Assembly (NCBI RefSeq): GCF_001574435.1
Contig: NZ_LOCN01000007.1
Coordinates: 411,186 to 475,185 of the forward strand
Source: Moritella sp. JT01
Lineage (GTDB): Bacteria > Pseudomonadota > Gammaproteobacteria > Enterobacterales > Moritellaceae
Reading direction: 5' to 3'
Length of the DNA: 64,000 nt
Shown: positions 21,214-30,539 of the stretch, piece by piece
How the letters are laid out: each line of letters begins with the position of its first letter
How positions within the stretch are numbered: the first letter of the stretch is position 1
Program-made: the position numbers and the translations under genes
Notes under the pieces: model-generated
What the model saw: only the letters and a program-made list of their open reading frames with translations
Told to the model about the DNA's origin: nothing
Database searches by the model: none

Positions 21214-22671
21214 TTATGCTTCGTTATTAAAATATACCTTTGTTTTTTTATCACGCTTTCTTGCAAGGCTATTCAGGTGCAATCCAGATAAAGTCAACGC
21301 AATACCCGTGATCGAACCGATTAAGGCTAATGAACCAAACCAAACCAAACCAACAAGCGTTAAGGTTTCCGTTTTCACTTCTTTATAATGGTCAACATTA
21401 TCAATATAAGAAGCCATACGATAAACCTGATTAGATAACGCCATTGTGTTCGCTTCTATTTCAATCACGCGAATATCATAACGTAACTTCATATTCATTT
21501 GCTTGATCTCTTTGATGTAGTCTTTCTCATTCAAGAACTGAACATCTGCTTGATCACGCTTAATCTCTAAGTTACGTAACGCTATGGTTTTATCCTTAAC
21601 CAGTTTTCTTTGTTTAACCGCTAAATTACTATTACTCGCACTCACCGCATTTCTATAGCTACGACGAAGTTGCTTCACGTCTTCGTTTTTCTGCTGGATC
21701 ATGTCATCTTTCAATCCAAGTAAATCCGCATAATAATCGTCAAGGAATTGAACAGACTCTAAATCAGGGCTGTTATCTTTAACAATCATGGTGTTGTTAT
21801 TAATTTTGTTAAGCTGAGTTTCAACATGGCGGATCTTTTCATCGTAGTCTTTTTTCACTGTAGCTGAAGTAAAGAAATTCGAATCATCTAACGCAACAAT
21901 CTTGTCGGCATTCAGTTTATCAAGCTGAGCCAATAAACGGTTACGTTCAGATTGTACTAAATCAGCGTTACCTTGAGTACGTTCCATCGATGATTTAAAG
22001 CGCTGCTCTTTCTTCTGTGATAGCTCTTGTAGCAACTCTGACTTATCAACTTTAAGCTGAATTAATTCCTCTCTTTTTGCTGCTAAAGCACGACTTAACT
22101 GTGGAATATTTTTTGATAAGCGCTTATTACGTCTTACTTCACTGGCGTATTGCGATGTATAGTTTGCCTTGACCGTAGTGGTGTCGTAGTCAATTTTTTG
22201 AGTTTTAATATTGTAGTCTTGCAATGCAATTTCAATATTTTCTTCATTAATTTTGATCTGGTTTTCAATTTTACTGATCTCAATTTCACTGATGTTAATT
22301 TGACTATTAATCGATGAAAAAGCACGTTCAAAACCATTAAGTAAGGTTTCAAATGTGATCAGACACAAGAAACTAATGATCAACAGGTACATAGGGAATG
22401 ATTTACGTGAATGCCAAAGTCCGATCACAAAAGGGATCTTGGTCAATTCCACCAGCGAGATCATCACAAAAGGCGCAGCTAATGTAAATGCACTGGACAA
22501 ATCATTGTCACTTGTCATTAATGATATTGAAATACAAAGACCGATAAATACAACGATAATCTCGACTAACCAAGCGATTTTACGTAAAAACCGGCTATGT
22601 TTACTCAAGTCTTCGCCTTCATCATCCCTAACTTTACTGGTATTCAGACCAGCTCCCATGATATCGCTCAT
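21214..22671 (-). CDS. Membrane-anchored long coiled-coil protein, unknown function
   Basis: This protein of about 485 residues has three predicted membrane helices near the N-terminus (IAWLVEIIVVFIGLCISISL, a second around AFTLAAPFVMISLVEL, and MYLLIISFLCLITFETLL). About 300 residues of charged heptad-like coiled coil follow. A final helix (TLTLVGLVWFGSLALIGSI) precedes a basic tail. The topology, with both ends in the membrane and a long coiled coil between, recalls bacterial scaffold or septum proteins, but I recognise no family. GAGGTG precedes the chosen ATG at 22671. It lies upstream of the FtsZ-like gene on the same strand, with a terminator between. Confidence 0.7.
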   Translation of the reverse strand: MSDIMGAGLNTSKVRDDEGEDLSKHSRFLRKIAWLVEIIVVFIGLCISISLMTSDNDLSSAFTLAAPFVMISLVELTKIPFVIGLWHSRKSFPMYLLIISFLCLITFETLLNGFERAFSSINSQINISEIEISKIENQIKINEENIEIALQDYNIKTQKIDYDTTTVKANYTSQYASEVRRNKRLSKNIPQLSRALAAKREELIQLKVDKSELLQELSQKKEQRFKSSMERTQGNADLVQSERNRLLAQLDKLNADKIVALDDSNFFTSATVKKDYDEKIRHVETQLNKINNNTMIVKDNSPDLESVQFLDDYYADLLGLKDDMIQQKNEDVKQLRRSYRNAVSASNSNLAVKQRKLVKDKTIALRNLEIKRDQADVQFLNEKDYIKEIKQMNMKLRYDIRVIEIEANTMALSNQVYRMASYIDNVDHYKEVKTETLTLVGLVWFGSLALIGSITGIALTLSGLHLNSLARKRDKKTKVYFNNEA

Positions 22672-23251
22672 TTGTTGGTAACACCTCAATAATAAATAAA
22701 ATAATACTTCCACTTAGCTACTTCGATGTAACTTTTCAGTGGGAAAAATAACCACTGAATTTTCATTCATTAAAGACACAGCCGAGTACAAATTAATAAC
22801 GCACTAAATTAACATGTATAGCGCTATAACTCTATGCCTGCTTACATTAAGCTTACACTATGTCGTTTACGACAAAAAAAATAAAATATAATATATTGAT
22901 AAAGATCACGGAGAATATGAAAAACAACTATATAACAACTATGTTACGCCAAACAACTCTATAGAATCGTATTCTCATTAGCATAATCACGCTGACTTCG
23001 GCCTATAAATTAGCGACAGTTACAGTAATAATCGCGTAATCCGTGGGATGTGATGATGTCAGTAACATTTTTTAGCCATTACGTTTGCCATATACTCAAA
23101 CGTGTTATTTTAAGAACATTTTAATATGCTTGATAAGCGGCTTAAAATAATGATAACGACTTGTTATTTAAATAATAACAGCTGTAGTTACATTTTAAAT
23201 CAGCTACACTCCTAGCGAAAACAATGACATTAAAATCAACAGGATGTGATA
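22672..23251. other. Divergent intergenic region with two inverted repeats
   Basis: No gene is seen in this 580-base AT-rich stretch. It contains a hairpin TTCAGTGG/CCACTGAA at 22735-22759, in the leader of the coiled-coil gene. A palindrome TGTTATT-N5-AATAACA at 23162-23180, about 70 bases before the NRAMP-like gene, could be a metal-regulator operator. Both functions are inferred. Confidence 0.4.
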
Positions 23252-24514
23252 ATGAAAACAACGCTAACAGCAACAAAAAGTGTATGGCAACAACGAATCA
23301 AATCTTTAGGTCCAGGAATTATGATGGCAACCGCGGCTGTCGGTGGCTCTCATTTAGTCGCATCAACGAAGGCCGGGGCAACCTATGGCTGGCAACTAAT
23401 CGGATTAATTTTACTGGTAAATTTGTTCAAATATCCCTTTTTCCGTGCTGGTGTGCAATACACATTAGGCACCAATAAAAGCTTGATTCAAGGCTATAGT
23501 GAATTAGGAAAGGGCTATTTATGGCTTTATACTGGGCTCAATATCATTTCTGGGATTGTGAATACCGCGGCACTGCTACTCTTTAGTGCAAGTCTACTCG
23601 GTTACTTTCTACCCTGGTCACTGCCGTTAACCACACTTGCAGCGATTGTGCTAGCAGTATGCCTCGCCATCTTACTTGCGGGTCATTTTAAAGCACTAGA
23701 TAAATTATCGAAACTGATTATGGCTATCCTCGTGATTACTACCGTAGCAGCAGTGGTGATTGCGCTGAATCAAGGTGCAGTAGCTCCTGCAGACTATGTT
23801 AGTCCTTCTCCTTGGCAAGTATCTGCAATTGGCTTTATTGTGATCATGATGGGTTGGATGCCGGCACCGATTGAGATTTCAAGCATTACCTCGCTGTGGC
23901 TGAAGAACCAACAGAAAGAACAACAGGTAACGCCAGATTCAGCATTGTTTGATTTTAATGTCGGCTATATAGGTACCGCATTACTTGCTGTGGCCTTTGT
24001 GATGCTTGGCGCACTAGTACTCCATGGTAATGGGGTTGAATTAAAAAGCTCAGGTATTGGTTTTTCACATCAGTTAGTGAGCATGTATGCACAAACAATT
24101 GGCGAGTGGTCTGGTAACTTAATCGCACTGGTGGCCTTCTTTTGTATATTTGGCAGTACGATCACCGTCATTGATGGCTACTCGCGCGCATTAGCAGAAT
24201 CGCACTTGTTAATCACCAAGCAACCACTTGATCAACGTAAATATCACCAAGTATGGATGGTTGCAATCAGTGCTTGTGCATTGGCTATCTTATTATTCTT
24301 TACGTCATCATTAATGGATATGTTGAACTTTGCGATGGTGTTGGCATTTATGACTACCCCAATATTTGCATTGATTAACTATCGTTTAGTGACACAAGCA
24401 GAACTACCAGAAGCGTTAAAACTCACCACCAGTATGAAACTGCTTTCATGGGCGGGTTTGATTTATCTGTTTAGCTTCTTAGTGGTGTTTATTTGGTGGA
24501 AGTGGATAATGTAA
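23252..24514 (+). CDS. NRAMP-related membrane transporter without DPGN and MPH motifs
   Basis: This 420-residue protein has about 11 membrane helices and starts with the NRAMP-like GPGIMMATAAV...KAGATYGWQL. In classical NRAMP/MntH, helix 1 carries DPGN and helix 6 carries MPH, which bind Mn or Fe. Here the aligned residues are GGSH and MPAP, so the Asp, Asn and His are missing while the Met of helix 6 remains. It therefore belongs to a divergent branch whose substrate may not be manganese. AGGA sits seven bases before the ATG at 23252. It is followed by a 13-bp hairpin, so it is monocistronic. Confidence 0.8.
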   Translation: MKTTLTATKSVWQQRIKSLGPGIMMATAAVGGSHLVASTKAGATYGWQLIGLILLVNLFKYPFFRAGVQYTLGTNKSLIQGYSELGKGYLWLYTGLNIISGIVNTAALLLFSASLLGYFLPWSLPLTTLAAIVLAVCLAILLAGHFKALDKLSKLIMAILVITTVAAVVIALNQGAVAPADYVSPSPWQVSAIGFIVIMMGWMPAPIEISSITSLWLKNQQKEQQVTPDSALFDFNVGYIGTALLAVAFVMLGALVLHGNGVELKSSGIGFSHQLVSMYAQTIGEWSGNLIALVAFFCIFGSTITVIDGYSRALAESHLLITKQPLDQRKYHQVWMVAISACALAILLFFTSSLMDMLNFAMVLAFMTTPIFALINYRLVTQAELPEALKLTTSMKLLSWAGLIYLFSFLVVFIWWKWIM

Positions 24515-24551
24515 AAAACGGCTAACGAATGTTGGTAACCAACGGCTCTAT

Positions 24552-24588
24552 ACCTATGATTGATATTGTATTTACATCAATCATAGGT
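24552..24588 (+). terminator. Hairpin after the NRAMP-like gene
   Basis: A 13-bp perfect stem (ACCTATGATTGAT and complement) with an 11-base loop, without a clear T run. It probably marks the transcript end. Confidence 0.6.
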
Positions 24589-24728
24589 AATCATTATATA
24601 TAGAAGTCATCTATACGCGCACTTGTTAAGTGGACACATTATCGACACTCGCCCCCCTTACTTTAGCCAAAAAATGAAAATTAAGCTAAAGTAGTGATAA
24701 TTAATTGGAAATTAGTGTAATTACAACG

Positions 24729-24938
24729 ATGACAAAAAAACAAAAAATATCCGAACTAAAAGCTAAAATAGATACTATTACACAGGAGCACCAGGCCGAG
24801 TATACAATACTCGCTGACCGTTCAGAGAAACTGTATGATCGACAAGAAGCATTGAAAAAAGACTATAAAGTACTTGATGAAAAGACTGGTCTTAACGCAC
24901 TGTTTGAAGAACTTACAGAATTGGTAGAAAGAAAATAA
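24729..24938 (+). CDS. Small coiled-coil protein, unknown function
   Basis: This 69-residue, highly charged protein is almost entirely helical with a heptad pattern (KISELKAKIDTITQEHQ ... LFEELTELVERK). It has no Cys, signal or membrane segment. I take the ATG at 24729; the frame extends eight codons to a TTG. The ribosome site is weak. I recognise no family. It lies alone between the NRAMP-like gene and a convergent secreted-protein gene. Confidence 0.5.
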   Translation: MTKKQKISELKAKIDTITQEHQAEYTILADRSEKLYDRQEALKKDYKVLDEKTGLNALFEELTELVERK

Positions 24939-24992
24939 CGAATAAAATAACGACAACGCTAATGCGTCCTGTAATTTGCTTTGTTAGTACTA

Positions 24993-25367
24993 TTACGTCT
25001 GGTTTAGTACCGTCACAACAATAGCGTACTTCCACAAGTTTTCTTCATTATCACCCATTTCCATACTCGCCTTACCACCTTTCGGCTCTAACAAGAAAGC
25101 GGGAGTATTATAACTAAAGTCCCCTTCAGGAGATGTACACTGCAGAGAACCGTTAAGAAGCAAACCATCAACTTGTTTGGTTAACTTTCCGTTATATCGA
25201 CAGTTTTTACTTTTAGAGTCTCCCCACAGACCTTCAGACAATTCAAACCGAGGAAACACCATGAGCTTTCCACCATCCTCAATCTGTACTTCAACAGCAT
25301 ACTTGGCACTAGCAAATACACTTCCACTCAATAATGTCAGCATCAATACAAACAAATACTTTCTCAT
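24993..25367 (-). CDS. Small secreted protein, unknown function
   Basis: This 124-residue protein has a classic signal peptide (MRKYLFVLMLTLLSGSVFASA, cut after the ASA). The mature part is beta-rich with two cysteines (NCRYNG and LQCTSPEGDF), probably a disulfide. It is likely periplasmic. No motif names a function. It follows the phospholipase C-like gene on the same strand after a hairpin, so the two are probably transcribed separately. Confidence 0.6.
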   Translation of the reverse strand: MRKYLFVLMLTLLSGSVFASAKYAVEVQIEDGGKLMVFPRFELSEGLWGDSKSKNCRYNGKLTKQVDGLLLNGSLQCTSPEGDFSYNTPAFLLEPKGGKASMEMGDNEENLWKYAIVVTVLNQT

Positions 25368-25424
25368 AACGACTTACTCTTCTTATATTATTAACTGTGT
25401 ATTTTACGTAATACCGTAAAATAT

Positions 25425-25458
25425 CGCTACCCTAAAGTGTCATCATTTTAAGGTAGCG
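25425..25458 (-). terminator. Hairpin after the phospholipase C-like gene
   Basis: CGCTACC pairs with GGTAGCG, extended by a TAAA/TTTA inner stem. It lies 27 bases beyond the stop and is a likely transcript end. Confidence 0.55.
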
Positions 25459-25484
25459 TAATATCAAGCGTATGCAGCGATCAA

Positions 25485-27032
25485 TTAAAACACCGTACAA
25501 GCTTCGCTACGCGTTGTCAGCTGACCGCGTGTTTTACCGCTCACCGTCGACAACGTGCAATCACCCTTGTTATTCAATACCTTACTACTACCTGCCATGG
25601 TGTTTATCACATCTGCATAACTGGTCCAAGTACCGGTAAAGTAATTATCACCGTCTTTTTCTACAAACGCAGGTAAATAGTTTAATGCATTAAAGAATTG
25701 GCTGCCGACGGCACCCAATTCGGTAATGTCACTGCCATTTTCAAGCGCTTGGTAAGCATCAACTAAAGATTGAATAGAGATTTTAGTAGCCATAATGATG
25801 ATGTCTCTGCTTTGGTCGTTCAACTCTTTAAGGTGGCTATCACCGTATATTTGAAAACGATCACCATTTAAGTTACGCACAAGTGCACCACTCTCATTAA
25901 ACTCATCATGGAAGTCTTGTTCATTTTTTGCCCACAGCATCCAGATACCACGGTATGAAGGCATGAAATCATTGCGAGGCGCGGTTGCTATTCGCATGAG
26001 GGGAGGAAAGTCCGCCAGATCAAACGAAAGAATGCCATCACTATCACGTGTCGCACCCGCTTGTTTCATGATCGATTCCATCCACAGGTAAGTACCTTTC
26101 TCTTTTAAACCTGCACTTTCTATCATGTTAAATGATGATTGCTCACGAGACGTCACAACATGCCCAAATGAAAACAAATCAGTTAGACTGTGCAAGGCGT
26201 TGGCTTCATGATGTAAAGCAACGTTCCAGTATTTTGGCTCGGTGCGGGCTTTGTCTACATAATAAAGCGCTTGACGGTGTAAGCCTATGTACCAAGCAAC
26301 TGCAGCGTCAGAGAAATGCCAATCATTCACGTTAGCAATGCGCATCATTTCATCTCCCCACCACGCGGCCTCTTCTAACTCACCATCTCCAGCAGTATTC
26401 GAATTCAGGTTACCGAGTGCGCCAAATGGCGGCACAACACCAGAACCGACATGATGCAGATAGGTCGTATTTTTTACCGGTTGAGGGCAATACGCTGGAT
26501 GTGTACCGTGTTCAAAAACAATATTATCTTTAATATCATTGCTTAAAAAACACTTGCCATCAGTATCACACGAAGTCGTCCGACGGTAATCACCATAGAT
26601 TGCCGCCAGTTCCCCTAATGTGAACTCATCAGACTGACTACCCATATTCGTGTTCAGCGTAAGTAGTTTAGTTGGCAGTTGACTCTCTTTGGGAATATAG
26701 ATCGTGTTATTATAATGACTTTGACCAAAGCCACTATAATAACAGTTGTCCTGCACATTATATTTATATGCGTCATAGTCATTTTCATCGTTGCTATCAA
26801 AGCCTACCGCCAGTTGTTTCGCTGCACGGAGCTCTTTCGTGTAACTATCAGTCCTGCTCTTTAGCGACACTGCTGTCGGTAATTTGATTGTCTTTGGAAT
26901 ATTGAGTTGCGCGATAGCATTATCGACTATGTTTTTATGTTCTTCTGAATTGAATGCTTGTGCACCCGAGGTAAAAGCGCCAGCCATTACACAAGTCAAA
27001 ATGCAGTTAACTTTATGTGATATTTTTTTCAT
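25485..27032 (-). CDS. Secreted zinc phospholipase C/P1-nuclease-like protein
   Basis: This 515-residue protein has a signal peptide ending GAQAF. The first mature residues NSEEHKNIVDNAI, then DWHFSDAAVAWYIGL, HHEANALHSLTDLFSFGHV and GDSHLKEL give a series of His and Asp residues. They are spaced like the tri-zinc site of alpha-toxin/PLC and P1 nuclease helical enzymes. A substrate such as phospholipid or nucleic acid cannot be decided from this. It is larger than Bacillus PLC (about 245 mature), with extra loops containing paired cysteines. It has its own promoter region upstream and a terminator hairpin downstream. Confidence 0.55.
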   Translation of the reverse strand: MKKISHKVNCILTCVMAGAFTSGAQAFNSEEHKNIVDNAIAQLNIPKTIKLPTAVSLKSRTDSYTKELRAAKQLAVGFDSNDENDYDAYKYNVQDNCYYSGFGQSHYNNTIYIPKESQLPTKLLTLNTNMGSQSDEFTLGELAAIYGDYRRTTSCDTDGKCFLSNDIKDNIVFEHGTHPAYCPQPVKNTTYLHHVGSGVVPPFGALGNLNSNTAGDGELEEAAWWGDEMMRIANVNDWHFSDAAVAWYIGLHRQALYYVDKARTEPKYWNVALHHEANALHSLTDLFSFGHVVTSREQSSFNMIESAGLKEKGTYLWMESIMKQAGATRDSDGILSFDLADFPPLMRIATAPRNDFMPSYRGIWMLWAKNEQDFHDEFNESGALVRNLNGDRFQIYGDSHLKELNDQSRDIIIMATKISIQSLVDAYQALENGSDITELGAVGSQFFNALNYLPAFVEKDGDNYFTGTWTSYADVINTMAGSSKVLNNKGDCTLSTVSGKTRGQLTTRSEACTVF

Positions 27033-27378
27033 ATCCGTTTTTAATTCCCTTTATACACACCACTTTAGATGTATTACTTTAGGGTAGAATTCTATCCACA
27101 CGGAATTAACATGTCAACATGTCACGTAACACTTTAGCAACAAACGGATTGTTTCACTAAAAGGGTTAACTTAAAGACGTTTAATCCAGACAAATATAAA
27201 TATCCCAGCTTAAAGCCCCAACTATAACGCCATTACCAGCTTAATAAGTTGCAACCAATATAGACAGCTAAAATGACGGTGCAGGTATTAGAATGGCGAA
27301 AGTACTGCGGCTCAATAGTTGGCACAAAAAAGGCGATATGAATACCATATCGCCTTTTTATTTTATTCAGTTAAAGTC
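27033..27378. other. Intergenic region with a palindrome and a terminator
   Basis: This 346-base stretch has no gene. A near-perfect 16-base palindrome centred on GAATTC (27082-27097), about 50 bases before the PLC-like gene, may be an operator. The RND operon terminator lies at its right end. Confidence 0.4.
27327..27359. terminator. Bidirectional terminator of the RND operon
   Basis: AAAAAGGCGATATG pairs with CATATCGCCTTTTT around a five-base loop. It lies 20 bases past the RND pump stop on the minus strand. Confidence 0.9.
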
Positions 27379-30300
27379 TTAATCCGACCTTAACGCTGTA
27401 TTATTTTCGATGCCACTCCGCTTACCGCGTTTTGCTAACGCGTAATAGAATAACGGAGTCAGAATTAAACCGAATACGGTCACCCCTATCATACCAGAGA
27501 ACACCGCAACGCCCATTGCCTGGCGCATTTCTGAGCCTGCCCCCGTTGACAACACCATAGGCACAACCCCCATGATAAATGCGAACGACGTCATCAAGAT
27601 AGGGCGTAAACGCAACCTTGCCGCTTCTAAAATTGCATCCATGGTATTCATGCCCGAATCTTGTTTCTCTTTGGCAAATTCGACAATCAAAATAGCATTT
27701 TTAGTGGCCAGCCCGACTAATACAATCAAGCCGATTTGAGTGAAGATGTTGTTATCACCGCCATACAGCAGTACCCCACTGATGGCTGACAATATCGTCA
27801 TCGGAATAATCAAGATGATCGCCAGTGGCAAACTCAAGCTTTCATATTGCGCCGCTAATACCAAGAATACTAACAAGATAATCAATGGGAACACGAACAT
27901 GCCAGTATCACCTGCGAGGATCTGCTGGTACGTAATTTCAGTCCACTCATAACTCATACCAATCGGTAGCGTCTCATCGAGGATCTTTTCAATCGCCGCT
28001 TGCGCCTGACCACTGCTGACACCCGGTGCTGGTCCACCATTAATCTCGGCGGTGGTATACCCGTTATAGCGCATCACACGATCAGGACCTGAAGACTGCG
28101 TAATGGTAATAAACGAGCCTAATGGCACCATATCACCCTGTTGATTAGGGACTTTAAGCTGACTCACCTGCTCCGGTGTTTGTCGGAAGGCTTCATCGGC
28201 TTGCATAGTCACCTGGTAGGTGCGGCCAAACAAGTTAAAATCATTAACATAAGTCGAGCCCATGTAAGTTTGCAAGGTTTGAAATATCTGATCCAACGAT
28301 ACCCCTTGTTGCTTGGCTTTGGTACGGTCAATCTCTAAATCAAGTTGCGGTACATTCACCTGATAACTTGAAAATATTCCGGCCAATTCAGGTGTTGCCC
28401 ACGCTTTATATTGCACCGCTTGGGTTGCTTTATACAAGGCTTCATAGCCTAAGTTGGCTTTGTCCAGAATTTGTAAACGGAAACCACCAATCGTCCCAAG
28501 TCCTTGCACGGGCGGTGGTGGGAAGATGGCAATAAAGGCATCTTCAATACCGGCAAATTTTGCGTTCAGTTGCTGGGCAATGGCATTGGCACTCAGATCA
28601 GCCGTGGTTCTATTTTCAAACTCATCCAAGGTAACAAAAACAATGCCTGAATTGGGGCTGTTAGTGAAACCGTTAATACTTAATCCAGGAAACGACACCG
28701 AATGTAATACCCCAGGATGATCAAGGGCAATATCGGACATTCTACGGATCACCGCCTCGGTGCGATCTAACGATGACGCATCAGGTAATTGAGCAAATGC
28801 CACCAAGTATTGCTTGTCTTGTCCCGGGACGTAACCCGTCGGTGTTTGCGAAAATTGTACACCTGTTAACACCACTAGACCAAAATACAAGATACCGATA
28901 ATGCCGCCAAAACGAATGACTTTGCGCACCAACCAGGTATAGCGTTTCGATGCACGATTAAACAAACGGTTAAAGGGCGTAAATAACCAACCGCCTAACA
29001 GCTTATCCATGGCACGGGTTAATCTGTCTTTCGGCTCATCTCGGCCTTTTAACAATAACGCCGACAATGCCGGGCTTAATGTCAGTGAGTTAATGGCCGA
29101 AATAAAGGTCGAGATAGTGATCGTTAACGCAAATTGCTTATAGAACTGCCCTGTTAAACCACTCATGAATGCCGTGGGAATGAATACCGCAGCAAGCACT
29201 AAGGTCGTTGCCACAATCGGTCCGGTTACTTCTTTCATCGCTTTTTGCGTTGCTGCTACAGGATCAAGCCCTTCTTCGATGTTACGTTCGACGTTTTCCA
29301 CCACCACAATGGCGTCGTCCACGACGATACCAATGGCTAATACCAGCCCAAATAAGGATAAGGCGTTTAATGAAAAACCCATGAGATGCATGAATGCAAA
29401 CGTACCGACTAAGGATACAGGCACGGCAACTAATGGAATGATCGACGCGCGCCATGTTTGTAAAAACAACACTACGACTAATACCACCAGCAATACTGCT
29501 TCAAACAGCGTTTTCACTACCGCTTCAATCGAACCGCGGACAAATACCGTTGGATCATAAACAATGGCATAGTCTAGACCATCCGGGAAGTTCTGTGATA
29601 AACGCGCCATGGTGGCACGTACATCATCCGAGATCTGGATCGCATTAGAGCCGGATGCTTGGAACACGCCCATAGCAACCGCTTCTTTATTATCGAGTAA
29701 TGAACGCAGTGCATACGTTTGCGCACCGATCTCAACGCGAGCCACATCTTTTAAGCGGATGATCTCGCCCTGCTCGCCCACACGAATGATAATGTCTTCA
29801 AATTCTTCTTGTGTCGATAGACGCCCTTTCACATTGATCAGTAACTGAAAATCAGCGCCACTTGGCTGCGCACCTAAACTACCGGCTGCCGCTTGTTTAT
29901 TCTGTTCACGTACCGCTTTTAAAATATCTGCTGGCGCGAGTCCTAGCGACGCCACTTTATTGGGATTAAGCCAAATACGTAAACTGTATTCACTCGCCCC
30001 AAACAAGTTTACTGCGCCAACGCCTTCGATACGTGCTAATTCATCTTTTACGTTTAATGCAGCATAGTTGGATAAATACAACATGTCATAACGGTTATCA
30101 GGCGCAATTAAATGCACCACCATGGTTAAATCCGGTGATGATTTTTTTGTTACAACCCCTAAACGCTGGACCTCTTCAGGCAATCGCGGTACCGCACGAT
30201 CAACGCGACTTTGTACCTGGCTTTGGGCTTTATCAACATCGCTACCGATCTCAAACGTGACCGTTAATGTTAACAGACCATCCGAGGTGGCTTGTGAAGA

Positions 30301-30537
30301 CATGTACAACATGTTTTCCACCCCGTTAATGGCTTGCTCTAAGGGTGCTGCGACGGTTTCGGCAATCACTTTCGGATTCGCACCCGGATAACTTGCCGAA
30401 ACAACCACGGTTGGCGGCACCACTTCGGGATATTCAGTGATCGGCATTAAACCGACGGATATCGCACCCGAGATAAAAAACAGCAATGAGATCACGGCTG
30501 CAAAGATCGGTCTTTTAATAAAAAATTGAGAAAACAT
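27379..30537 (-). CDS. RND multidrug efflux pump, inner-membrane subunit (HAE1/AcrB family)
   Basis: The protein has 1052 residues with the duplicated RND plan of 12 membrane helices and two large periplasmic loops. The proton relay is visible: paired Asp in GIVVDDAIVVVENVERN (helix 4) and Lys in GLATKNAILIVEFAKE (helix 10). The N-terminus MFSQFFIKRPIFAAVISL is typical. It exports drugs, dyes or detergents using the proton gradient, together with the adaptor encoded two bases upstream. No TolC-type outer-membrane gene is present, so it probably borrows one encoded elsewhere. Expression is likely controlled by the divergent TetR gene. Confidence 0.95.
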   Translation of the reverse strand: MFSQFFIKRPIFAAVISLLFFISGAISVGLMPITEYPEVVPPTVVVSASYPGANPKVIAETVAAPLEQAINGVENMLYMSSQATSDGLLTLTVTFEIGSDVDKAQSQVQSRVDRAVPRLPEEVQRLGVVTKKSSPDLTMVVHLIAPDNRYDMLYLSNYAALNVKDELARIEGVGAVNLFGASEYSLRIWLNPNKVASLGLAPADILKAVREQNKQAAAGSLGAQPSGADFQLLINVKGRLSTQEEFEDIIIRVGEQGEIIRLKDVARVEIGAQTYALRSLLDNKEAVAMGVFQASGSNAIQISDDVRATMARLSQNFPDGLDYAIVYDPTVFVRGSIEAVVKTLFEAVLLVVLVVVLFLQTWRASIIPLVAVPVSLVGTFAFMHLMGFSLNALSLFGLVLAIGIVVDDAIVVVENVERNIEEGLDPVAATQKAMKEVTGPIVATTLVLAAVFIPTAFMSGLTGQFYKQFALTITISTFISAINSLTLSPALSALLLKGRDEPKDRLTRAMDKLLGGWLFTPFNRLFNRASKRYTWLVRKVIRFGGIIGILYFGLVVLTGVQFSQTPTGYVPGQDKQYLVAFAQLPDASSLDRTEAVIRRMSDIALDHPGVLHSVSFPGLSINGFTNSPNSGIVFVTLDEFENRTTADLSANAIAQQLNAKFAGIEDAFIAIFPPPPVQGLGTIGGFRLQILDKANLGYEALYKATQAVQYKAWATPELAGIFSSYQVNVPQLDLEIDRTKAKQQGVSLDQIFQTLQTYMGSTYVNDFNLFGRTYQVTMQADEAFRQTPEQVSQLKVPNQQGDMVPLGSFITITQSSGPDRVMRYNGYTTAEINGGPAPGVSSGQAQAAIEKILDETLPIGMSYEWTEITYQQILAGDTGMFVFPLIILLVFLVLAAQYESLSLPLAIILIIPMTILSAISGVLLYGGDNNIFTQIGLIVLVGLATKNAILIVEFAKEKQDSGMNTMDAILEAARLRLRPILMTSFAFIMGVVPMVLSTGAGSEMRQAMGVAVFSGMIGVTVFGLILTPLFYYALAKRGKRSGIENNTALRSD

Positions 30538-30539
30538 AT

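Noticed and set aside
29165-29560. 131-codon plus-strand frame inside the RND pump gene
   Set aside because: It is antisense to conserved RND helices and Ala/Thr-rich as expected from the reverse of membrane codons.
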